The position numbers and the translations under genes were made by a program. Below the pieces are notes generated by a model. The model ran no database searches. It saw only the letters and a program-made list of their open reading frames with translations, and was not told the origin of the DNA. A stretch of DNA of 64,000 nt from Asterias rubens (taxonomy: Eukaryota > Echinodermata > Asteroidea > Forcipulatida > Asteriidae). The DNA is taken from contig NC_047066.1 of assembly GCF_902459465.1 (NCBI RefSeq), positions 21,579,047 to 21,643,046 on the forward strand, in the 5' to 3' direction. How positions within the stretch are numbered: the first letter of the stretch is position 1; each line of letters opens with the position of its first letter. Of the stretch, positions 24,101 to 36,100 are shown piece by piece.

Positions 24101-27100
24101 CGGCTTCTGCGTGGACTTGGCCAACGTGTGGCGGTTTCCCTACATGTGCTACAAGAACGGAGGAGGTAAGGAGTAGGGGAAACTATTTATAACACAAGGA
24201 GACTTAGCTGGAGGGTTACGTTTCTACGTCTACCCTTCGTAATGATTTTGTGTCTTTGACATTCTCGTTTTGTTGACTGTCTCGATGTTTGATCGGAATC
24301 GAATGTTCATTTGAGTGGGAAATTTTTACTCCAATATATCATCAAATCAGAGGGAAATGGGTCATTTTAACGAGGGCTCCTGAGTCAATAAACACGGTAT
24401 GCCTTTGGGCAAGCTCTCGGGTCGAAGACGTTCATTTGGTGTTAGACACGATACATTAACTCAGAGGCTCGAGAGGTTTCACCTTGGGGTTCATGAAGAG
24501 TTACTTGGGTAAACAGCCTAAGCCCATTACTCATTATTACACATCATTGCCTCATTGATGAGCACCATGAATATTATACGACTTTATAACGATTGCCTTC
24601 TTAGACTAGCTCTCTTTAATTGTTAACAAATTATTTCAAGGGAACAAACTTTTACTTTCTCAATTGAGTAGCCTACATTACCTTAAAACATGAACAGAAT
24701 TGTTTTTAACAATATCAAAGGCCTTTGCAGATCACGATTGTGCCTTTGGCCTTACTGCACAAAAAGACAGACAATTTTCTTTTTATTTCAACTATCCAAC
24801 TAAAGGATTATTATTGGGTTTTTTTTTCCAGTTATTGATTTCTTGATTTCTTGACTGCTCTAACGAAGCATTGCATTATTTTGTGCCATGCTACATAAAC
24901 AGATAAAACACAAGATTATTATGGAGTTTTATTTGTAAATCTCAAATCACCAACATTCTTTCAAACAAGCACATTTGGTTAGGGTGAGCATATTAATCAA
25001 AATGTGAGCCCTCCCACTGAACCACCTGCTACTTCAAACTTAAAACAAACATCAGAATAGTTGGCTATGTTCACCAAGTTTGATGCAAAACCTGACTTGT
25101 ATGAACTCATGGTTAAAGGCAGTGGACACTATTGGTAATTAGTCAAAATAATTATTAGCATAAAACCTTACTTGGTAACGAGTAATGGGGAGAGGTTGAT
25201 AGTATTAAACATTGTGAGAAAAGGCTCCCTCTGAAGTGACATAGTTTTCGAGAAAGAAGTAATTTTTCACGAATTTGATTTCGAGACCTCAAGTTTAGAA
25301 TTTGAGGTCTCGAAATCAAGCATCTTAAAGCACACAACTTCGTGTAACAAGGTTGTTTTTTTCTTTCATAGTTATCTCGCAACTCCGATGACCAATCGAG
25401 CTAAAATGTTCACAGGTTTGTTATTTTATGCATATGTCGATATACACCGAGTGAAAAGACTGGTCTTTGACAAAATTACCAAAAGTGTCCACTGCCTTTA
25501 AACAAATAGAATACTATTTTAGTATTTCTACGTCGTGAAATCGCTATCATCACGTTTGCCCGTGAAGATACACGTAGGCCCTATACTAAATTTAATTTAT
25601 GGTGACCTTTGCTCCGTAAGTGGGTTTTACCTGCTGGCCTCTGACCCAAGTGTTGTGTCAAGTGCAGCGTTTAAAATGATTCATTGATAACTGTGAATTG
25701 AGGGATAACCTCACAAGTACGTGGGGTTTATAGTTTACCAACCTACACCCTATTTCTTTTTCAAAAGGTTTACGAAAATTACGCATGCTTTATAAGAAAC
25801 CTAGAGTAATATGCCTGGGTTTTCAAGGAAAGTTTTGAGTATACCGTGTTAACACACATCGGTGTATATGGGTACAACCAAAATGAATATTTTTTTTTAT
25901 CCCCGATGCAAATTTAACATCTATTAAACCTATAATAGTTCTGAAACACAACTTGAAGTAATAAGTGAATACTTTTGGGGAGGATCTGTGAAACCTATCA
26001 ATGAGTTTGTGGTATAGGGATCTTATTATCAACGTGACCAAATTGGGGTTTGCATGGAAATAGACTGGTCCCTGGAGACTCCCACTGTTTAAACAGTGCA
26101 AACACGTACTTCTAGAAATAGCAACTAGACAAATTTCGTCTTCTATAATATTTGGATTGATTTCAGGAATGCGTCCATTGACCCACTAATCAAGTTCACT
26201 ATTTTCGAACAAATGTCCACTTCGAAAGATCGAATTGCATTTTAAAATAGCTCCCAAGACGGCAACACCACTGTTCTCTTTACTTCTCAAACTAATGCAA
26301 ACTCTGATTTGAGGGTGTTGAAGAATTCGAAGCTGTGCCCCATGGACCTGTTATGCATGCCGGCTGCTCTATTAGCGGTGAAGAGGTGAAACAGTGCCCT
26401 GGTGTCGACGGCATTCATCTATCATCGAACTCACGTACGCGGTCGGAAACACAGCTTGTACAAGTTTACTCGAGTTGTTTTATGTTTTTTAATAACAGTG
26501 CCAATATCAACATGATTGGCTTCGCGACGGAAATTAACAAATCAAGACTGGCCTGCTTGCCTTTGGAGTCACGAAGAGCCTTAATGTTGCTTTAATTAAG
26601 CCTTAACGAGCAGCACTGTAATTATGAATTGCACGCATGGTGTACATACAGCTTCTTAATTGCTACAATTCGGTTCGCACTTTCAGTCATCACTGTTTTT
26701 TAATAACAAGTGGATTCTATTTTGTGCTGCGAAACAAACAAACGAAACATAACAAAATCGTTATCGAGGAGCTCCTTTCACATGAGAGCAATTTAGCAAG
26801 GGTCCCTTGCTAAATTGTAGCGTGGTTGTAAAATTTTACAAAATGTGCCTCATGTGAAAGGACAACAAATCTTCTACACTGCCCAAGTCCCCCTGCAAAA
26901 TCTTGTCAAGCATTGCTACATTTTTCAACCATGCTAAAATTAAGCAAAGGACCCCAGTTAAATTGCTGCCGTGTGAATAGCACTCAATTGAGATCCCCAG
27001 GATTAAGAGAATAGAGAAACCTCAAAACTAATCACTTTGTGTTTTGTATTTTAGAAAGATCGAATTATAAACAGTGGGTCCCTTACCTGGGTTATACATC

Positions 27101-30100
27101 AGATTCAAGTGCTAATTCATGAGCCTGCTATAGAGTGAACTGATACCAAGAAATTTATTCAAGGTTTTGTTCCAATGCAGACGTAATGTTATTTTGGCGA
27201 TCGTAAAAAGCATGTATTGAATCACAAGAACTGTGTTTTGGTGTTAGAGAAATAATATTCGTTGTGATAAATGAGTTCCGTTTCATATTTTAAACGATTC
27301 AAGGCAATGGTGAATCATCTTTTCTGGTTTGTCGATTGAATGGTATAAATTTTGACAACTATTTATATGAAAGCAGGCCATGCTCAGGTACAACCTTTCA
27401 TCTAAATGCAAGCAAATCAAGATAAATTTGACGAAGACTATCACATAATTTATTTGCTATCCCCTTTAACACGTCAGCACTCCAAAACGCCCCCGTGTTC
27501 CGTTTCCGTTACTGAGCTGTGTCTATTCTAGAGTGCGAATCCTACACCGTTAGCACGCCGGCAGGGAGGTCCGGATCGTTCAGGCATTATTCCACCCGGA
27601 TCACAAAGATCAAGATAAATGGAGTATACGGATTAAGGTGTCCGTTCCTGCCGACGGCCTTACAAATGCTACTGGTTAGCCCATGAGCCTATACCCAGGA
27701 TGGGTGCAGGAGCGATACGTGATTACAAGGGTATCAGCTTACGAGGGGTTTGGAAATACGCCCCTATGTGATATGGGATAGGGTTAAGCCAATGTGATCG
27801 AACATGCCTACAGCTCACACTTGGTATGAAACGGTGACATATTTTCGCAGCTCACACTTATGAAACTGTGTCATATTTTGTACATTTACCCTTGCTGCTA
27901 TTACAATGATGTTTGTTTAATTGGCATGATTTTATCGAGATTGGTTTTGAGCCCTTTAGGCTTCCGGGGCCCCTGGGCGGGCCATAGACGCGCGTTATAT
28001 TGACTTTATGTAGCATACAGACCTAATTACATCTAGGTACGATACAATGACCCGAGGGGGCAAGATGGTATGAATGAAGTTGAACATATCAGTGAAACCA
28101 ACAATATTCTAAATAGTCGAATTTCATTAGGTTGTTCGTCTGTTGCCAGCATTATAATGCAAACATAATCATTTATTTCAAGGGGATATATTCAGCCAAC
28201 TTGATTACACGTACCAGGAGTCATGAATACCTCATCACTTTTCCCAAACTTTAAGTTGGGAAAAATTTTAATTTGTCTTTCCATTTTGTCGTTTTGTCTA
28301 GGGGCGTTCCTCATCCCATACACGATAATGCTCATCATCTGTGGTATCCCACTCTTCTACCTGGAGCTGGCCCTGGGCCAGTACAATCAGACAGGCGCCA
28401 TCACCGTCTGGGATAAAGTCTGTCCACTATTTAAGGGTAAGTTTGTCCAATATTTAAAGGTATAAGTAGTCCAATATTTAAAGAGAAGTTTTTCCAATAT
28501 TTAAGGGTAAGTGTGTCCAATATTTAAAGGTAGGTTTGTTTTATGGGAAGTTTGTCCAATAATGTTAAGATAATTTTGTCTAATATTAATTAAAGGTGAG
28601 ACACATTGTATGCATTTCTCTATAGCACATTCTGTCAAGCCATATCTGATAAACTTTGCGGTTCGCCATTTTAGTTAGCAAACAAAACACAACTACACCT
28701 ATAGTATAGTTCTTAAGTCAGGTCAAGTTCCTTTCTGCCTATATTATTTTGAAGATGAATTTATTCAAATTTTCCTCCTGCAATGAACTATCGGTAAATC
28801 TAAAGATTAGCACCCAGACTTAGCACACTACTGTTCTATTCGTACACCCTCGTCAGCTGTAACCGCGGATCTAAGCTGAATCCAAAAACAAAATTGTGAA
28901 CCCAAACCACAAAATAATGAAATCCTCAGCAGAGTTCCAGCTTGAGGTTTAATCTTGGCTGAATTACCTCAGGCCCTTGGATCAAAATCAAAGAACGTAA
29001 GGCAAGCTAGGGCTGCAGTTTACTTACCGCTTCCGGAAACCGAACCCAACCATCGAACCAACAAGAAAAGAGATACTACGCTTCTGGGAACAACTTCGAT
29101 TTTTCTTTTAATTAAAACCTTTGAAATCCGAGGTTTTTGGCTGAATCGGGGCCCATGTTGCTTTTAAAGACGATAATTAAGGGGAGGTCGGTGCAATCTT
29201 ATGCTCACTTCTTCCGGGAAGGATTTCGAATGCGGACTAGAAGGAGAGATACCAGGGGTCAGAAATTCCTCAGCGGCAGCGTTTTTTGTTTCTTCTTCAG
29301 GGAATCAAACTGTATGGTAAAAGTTGTGTCTTTATGGGCATCCACATGTGTTTTGTGTATTGTTCAGCTAAAGGGAACAGAAGTAAGGGCATTTCGAAAG
29401 AGAAATGCTAAAATATTGGTCCATGCGGCTGTGTGTCGTTTTGGCATTGCAGTTACGTAGAATGGCACTAAATCGTAAATTATCAATAATTTCGTGTATA
29501 GCCAATTTGTGTGGACGTTTCCAAGAACGGTAAAGATAGTTCAAATGTTAAGGAGTATATACAACAATCCCAGTAAGCAAGGGAATGTTAAAGGCAGTGG
29601 ACACTATTGGTAATTATCAAAGACTAGCCTTCACAGTTGGTGTATCTCAACATATGCATAAAATACCAAACCAGTGAAAATTTGAGCTCAATCGGTCATC
29701 AAAGTTGCGAGATAGTCTTTTTTATCATTTATTCTGTTTATAATTTATTTTAAATATATTTTCACAGTCGTTCATGGTGGTCTGTTTCTGTTCCCTATTT
29801 TATTTTACTTAATCTTCAATGTATGCTTTAATTTTCTTTCCTAAGATGATTCTATTTTAATTGTTAACTTTGTACATATCAGATTGTTTTTATATAGGCT
29901 ATATGAATATTTCTTATTGTTTTTTTTTGTATCCTTTCCTGTAACTGGCGGCTCGTCCGCTGTTGGTTTGGTCAATAAAATATATATATAATATGTATAT
30001 AAGAAAACACCCTTGTCACACGAGTTGTGTGCGTTTAGATGGTTGATTTCGAGACCTCAAGTTCTAAATCTGAGGTCTCGAAATCAAATTCGTGGAAAAT

Positions 30101-33100
30101 TACTTCTTTCTCGAAAACCATGGCACTTCAGAGGGAGCCGTTTCTCACAATATCTTATACCATCAACCTCTCCCCATTACTTGTTACCAAGTTAGGTTTA
30201 TTGCTCATAATTATTTTGAGTCATTACCAATAGTGTCCACTGCCTTTAAAAAAAGAGGATAACATTAGGCTACTGTAAACGTGCTATACATTAATTACGA
30301 GAAAATCATACGCCGTTTGAAATACATTTGAGATGATTTCTTTGCTTAGGGGTTGGATGGTGCGTGGTTTTGATCGCGTTCTTTGTGGACTTCTACTACA
30401 ACGTCATCATCTCATGGGCTCTCTACTACTTCTTTGCCTCCTTCACCACCGTCTTACCGTGGAGTACCTGTGACCATGACTGGAACACCATGTACTGTTT
30501 CGCACCCATTGACGGGCCGCAGTTTGACGTGGAAGTCAATGTTACTGCTGAAGATGGGACAAACGGGACCATCATTATCAATAGGACCACCTCAGCAGCT
30601 ACGGAATACTATGAGTGAGTAGGCATGTACGTAGAGTTGTTGGCAAGTTCATCAGCTTGAAACTACCTGCTCAAGTTAATCAGTGACTTTATATCCACAA
30701 TTTCATACATCAAAACTGTTTCCTAGCTCTCTGACATAGTGTCACTGACACTGCAGTCAAACCTTAATACACCTATGGCCAAATTGACAGGTTTCTAACA
30801 GGTGGGCAACAAACTCAAACCATTGACAGATGACGTCCAACATTTCATTCATCAAAACATGTTTCATAACTCTCTGACACTGAGAGTAGCACCCAGTGAA
30901 TGATAAGTGTCTTTTAAAATCAAACTTAAGTTAACCTTAGCCAAATTAATTGACATGTTGCATGAGTAACGTGCAATACATAGATGCAAATCTTGTTCAA
31001 AATGGTGTCCCCAGAAACTTCATGCACCTGCATTCACAGAGTGAGATAAGTACAACTTGAATACCTCCACAACACCGGTAGTCATAACATTTCAATGACG
31101 CAGTGGATTTCCCACTTTCTTTCTAGAAATTAAATATAAAGAGGGGGGGGGCACAGTTTTTTGTATTTTTATGACACACAAGATGTAGGCTACACAATTT
31201 GTTTCAGGGCCTTTGCCCCCTACTCCTAGGGCCGAAACAGGGTACCCCCCTTTAAAGTCCATGCATATAGGCTTGGGTATCATCAATCAGTATTTTTCAA
31301 AAACACACATTTTTTTTCAAACCTCAACAATTGCTACTTTTTGAAGTATCACTCAATTACCAATCAAATGCAATCGGAACCCAACTCAGTTTTTGTCTAT
31401 CCTTGATATAGGCGTGGTGTGCTGCAGATGGACCAGAGTGGTGGAGTGGAAAACATGGGTAAAGTGGTCTGGCAGTTGATGCTGTGTCTCTTCACGGTTT
31501 ATTTGATCTGTTACTTCAGCATGTGGAAGGGAATCAAAGGTTCCGGAAAGGTATAGACAATCATTGATGTCTTTGTGTAGTTGTCATTATTTGTTCGTAC
31601 AATACCGGAAAGCCACTGAACGAATCACACGTCTCCTACTTTTCAACCCGAATGTGGTTTGTTCTATGATGCAACTGTAGTCTTACATGCAATGTTTAAG
31701 TAAATGGCACCAAAACGATGTTCTAACACAAACAATGGTGTAAAATCTGCACTAAAATTGTTGCTATCGTGGTTCGAATCCCAATAGGGTAGGTTTTTGT
31801 TCTCCCAAGAAGACTCGGGAAAAGCAATGAGTTACAGTGCCTATCACACATATCTAGGGTGAAAACTAGAATAGTATCGGTTATTTCCTTTGCAATTATA
31901 ACATGTGTGATACAAACAGTCGTAAGAAAACTGCGGTATATTTGCTGTGGTCGTGGTTCGAATGCCGTCCGGGTAGATTTTTTTTTACCAAGCAATACTC
32001 GGAAAAGCACCGAGTGTGTGTCATACATCGGTGTGTATGTTGAAAACTTAAACAATATTTGTTATCCAATGTCTAATTATAATATCTGTTGCACAAACAC
32101 TAACTTAATTGCGCAAAAAATAATAAACTTTAATTGCAAAAAAAGTACTAATTTTAAGTATAATTGCACGAATACTAATAAACTACAATTACACAAATAC
32201 TAATAAACTTTACATGTTTTTTGTCCAAGGTGGTATGGTTCACAGCTACATTCCCGTACGCTGTGCTGTTCTGTCTTCTGATTCGTGGGGTTACACTCGA
32301 AGGAGCGGATGTTGGCATCAAGTATTACGTCATCCCGGTGTTTTCCAAGCTTCTCAATGCTCAGGTATATGGCCATAGCTCACAACTAATGTAACGTAAT
32401 AATAATGTCATGCTTTAGGACTTTATTGTGGTGGTTTGCTTGGGAAGACAATAATGCTTGTAGCATCAGAATTTCTGCCACCCGGACACTTCGTGGCCAC
32501 TTTACACCCGTCCATCAAGACCAAAGAGACCATCTACTTGCCTCACAAAGCGAATGTCAGAAAGTATAGCTGAATTTGACTATAGCCGTATTGTACGTTT
32601 ACAACAACGGGCCGTCATGCCGTGCTGCCCAATAAGAGCTGTTCCCCAAAACAACTATACGTAAATGAACAACGAGTTGAATCGATTCTTAATAAATGTC
32701 CACGTCGCGTGGCGTAACAAATTACAAGTGACAGATCTATAGACATAGAACTTTACCAAAACTTTCCTGCTTTTATATACATCGCAACGCATAGACGTTT
32801 GGTTGATCGGTATCAGGTATATATTTTGCTCAACTGTTGCTATTTGATGAGAATAGTTCTTAAACATTTTCCATTATTTGCTTTTCGTAGGTGTGGGTTG
32901 ATGCAGCCACACAGATCTGCTTTTCTCTTGGGCCAGGGTTCGGCACTATGTTGGCTTATTCCAGTTACAATAAGTTCAATAATAACATATACAGGTGAGT
33001 ATTATAGGATCTATAAACAAAATGACAAAATAGTCGCTTTGTCCTGTCACTGTTTTGAAGCTGGTTGATACGTTGGTTCCTATCATTATCTCTTGGGCCT

Positions 33101-36100
33101 GGGTTCGGTACTAGGTTGGTCTATTCCAGTTATAATATTAGTTAAACAAAAACATACACAGGAGAGTATAGGTTCTACAAGAAAAGTGAGCAAATCTCAC
33201 TTTAGTGTCTTATAACTCTTTTTGTCCTGTCTCTGTTTTGAAGCTGGTTGATACGTTGGTTCCCATAATTTTATCTTGGGCCTGGGTTCGGCACTAGGCT
33301 TGTTTATTCCAGTTATAATATTAGTTAAACAAAAACATACACAGGAGAGTATAGGTTCTATAAGAAAAGTGCACAAATCTCGCTTACCAATTACTGTTTT
33401 TGTCCTGTCTCTGTTTTTGGAGTTGGTCCAAATGTTGGTTCTTGTTTTGGTTCTCTGCCTTGTTTCATCTGTCCTTTGCTGATTCGATCTACAGCTCGGG
33501 TTCATTTAAGTCGGTTTGTCATGTTTCAGCTTTGGTTCAGTTCCTCGAAGAACATATGAGTCCAAGTTCTTGCATTCCATTATTGTTTCTAATGGGGTGT
33601 TGTATGTAGGGTGCTCCATTCCATGCAGTAGGAAATAGTCTCAAATCCAACGTTCCATTCAAAGGAAGCTCTATAGGCAGCACTGAATGCAATCTCATAA
33701 ATGAACTGCTGCAACAGGAAACACATACAGAATTACATTACAATTAACAATTCAGAAACAACAATTATGAACTATCATCAGTTGTCTTTGAGTCAGACAA
33801 AATTGTTTAAGTGTAGTCTAAGGGCCATGTCACACGAGACAATTTACGGGGCAACCAGTTCCAGGCAATCTTCATGAGGAAAAGGCATTCACATTTGAAT
33901 GTTCACCTATTTCTCTTGTGGATCGTAAGAAAATGTTTGAAAATTGACCCGTGTGCTACCAAAGTGGTCATGCAGTATGCACTGCAGTCGGTTGCCTCCA
34001 AGTTGCCTCGTGTGACAAGGCCCTAACTCGTCAGTTGTTTTCTGATCTCGTTCCTGAACTATACAGGGATGCTCTGATCACAAGTGTCATCAACTGTGCT
34101 ACGAGCTTTCTGGCAGGCTTCGTAGTCTTCTCTGTGCTCGGTTACATGTCAGTACGCAACAAAGTCCACATTGACAAAGTCGCCACTGAAGGTAAGTGAA
34201 CAACATGAGCGTATTGAAACAAGACTATACTCTCAACACACTGTGTCTTATACGGTCAAAAGAAGCTTGGTCAAAACTCTTTTTCGAGTTTGCAATAGTT
34301 GGAAACGCATGTGGAATTGTCTGGAAGCAAAACTAGAAAGAATATTTGCCTTTATGCAATAGAAAAACAAATTGTTCGATTTCCATCCCATTATCCATAG
34401 GTGTTGATAGACTATATTCATTTTTCTTCTTCGTAGAATCACTTATTGTTAAGCAGCCCGCAAGAATCTGACGTTTCATCAACAACAGATAATTGTCTAC
34501 AATAACAATCCTATATGAAACGCTTTAGTTCAGAGATAAATGATTTGCAAAATTATATCGTTTTTCAATTTGTACAAATTCCCTCCGGTGGCACCGGTCG
34601 AATCACTTTTGTGAAAACTCTTTAAAAGTATACCTGTATGGTACAGTATTATCTTCTTTTAAAATAGGTTGTTTCTTTACAACATACATTGTAAAATCAT
34701 TCATTATTATTGTAAAAGTTGCCAGCAATATCTGCATGCGTAGACACAGTTAAAGCTGAAAAGATTACTTTATACCAAAAAGTTGTTTTCATTGGCAAAA
34801 TGGGCCTTTTGGGATCCGGCAGCGAAAACATTTCTAGACCCACAAGGATCAACTTGATGATAACATTCTACCTCCTGACATACATAGAAGAGAAAATACC
34901 ACCCTGGATCTAGACACAGATGTCAAACAAATCAAATTTAGTTGCCCAACTAATGACAATGTTATACGTAAGTTTTTGGATACCGATTGCCCAAATAACG
35001 CGTAGAATGCGGTGTATACGCTTGACCTAAATAAAGGTTAGACAGGGTCCTTTATTGGGGTATTGTATGCCTATGGGCATTATATACGTCACCTAATAAT
35101 AGGGGTCAGGAACCCACACTTAAATGGGCTTTGCAGACCTTCAGTGAACCGGGGTAGGTTTAACTCTGGTTAATGCAAGGACTCGGGGTTTCCGTAAGGT
35201 GTTCCTTGTTTTCAACAATTTGCTTGCCATGGGGCAGCAACTTTCTGGTAGAAAACCAGATCCAAACAGATCAGCAGACCCCGAAGTTTGAACATGTATG
35301 TCTGATGGTAAAACTGCAAATAGAAGTTAACTGTTTCCAATAAAATACGTAGCAAGAGGTGCCAAATGATTAATTTAGCCCGATTATTTGATGAAAAGGC
35401 ACGTTGGGTTCAGCAAGGCATAAATTTAATCATGAGCTCCAAAATATTCGTAACATTTTCTGAGAAAAAAGGTCAGTGAAACACCATGAAAGGAATAATG
35501 ATGTGTGTTGGAATATCTGTAAATATTGATTATTTATCCCAAAACTTTCGGCGTATATGAACCAACGTCTTGTTTTTTAACCTGACATTCTTGATAACCA
35601 TTGCCACTCAAAAATTAAAGTGGAACAGGTTGAAGGCACACCAACTATAATGAAGTCAATCGCACTCTTATGCAAAAGGCAGCTAAACAAACCAGCATCA
35701 ATGGGCAAATCAGTCAAAGTGGGTGCTACTAACACGTCAATCGTTGAGTCTTGAAAGGGTTTAAACTTGAAACGTTTCTTGCCCGAGGAATGTAAACAAT
35801 TGGATTCAAGCTTTTAGGGACTAACTTCCTGTTTTCTTACACTTCTGCCATTACAGTAGTGATTAAAGTAAACCGTTCGTACAATAACAACACACTATTG
35901 TACTTGTTGGAAAGTCACAAGTCGTACCCTGAATAGTGTTAATAATCAAAGTCTTTGAAGTTACAAATAATAAGCTCAAACGCAGACCTACTTTGTTGAA
36001 AATGATAATTGAAATAACTGTCCCACCGTACCAATGATAGAAAGCCGTGAACAATTGAATATCTTGCGAATAAACCAACACGAGATATCTTTCTAACATT

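Larger units (their letters stand above)
24166..28301 (+). other. Intron 2 of the transporter
   Basis: Contains TTAA-MITE copy 3, a SINE fragment at 25806-25919 and a nested palindrome at 26774-26861. The remainder is unique with no recognisable exon. Confidence 0.5.
28561..30349 (+). other. Rest of intron 3
   Basis: Unique sequence followed by TTAA-MITE copy 4, which carries a nested retrotransposon tail. No additional exon is recognised. Confidence 0.5.
31551..32229 (+). other. Intron 5 of the transporter
   Basis: Two diverged SINE copies lie about 180 bp apart (31765-31870, 31945-32060), each with a GGTTCGAAT box. The rest is A/T-rich with a short CACAAATACTAATAAACT repeat near the acceptor. 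Confidence 0.45.

Noticed and set aside
28223-28301. Met-starting extension before the TM2 exon of the transporter
   Set aside because: It is intron sequence: a pyrimidine-rich tract and TAG directly precede the conserved GAFLIPY, and joining exon 2 keeps the frame.
33276-33609. Small open frames in intron 7 of the transporter
   Set aside because: They are out of frame with exon 7 and lie in decayed exon copies; no membrane-transporter motif appears in those frames.
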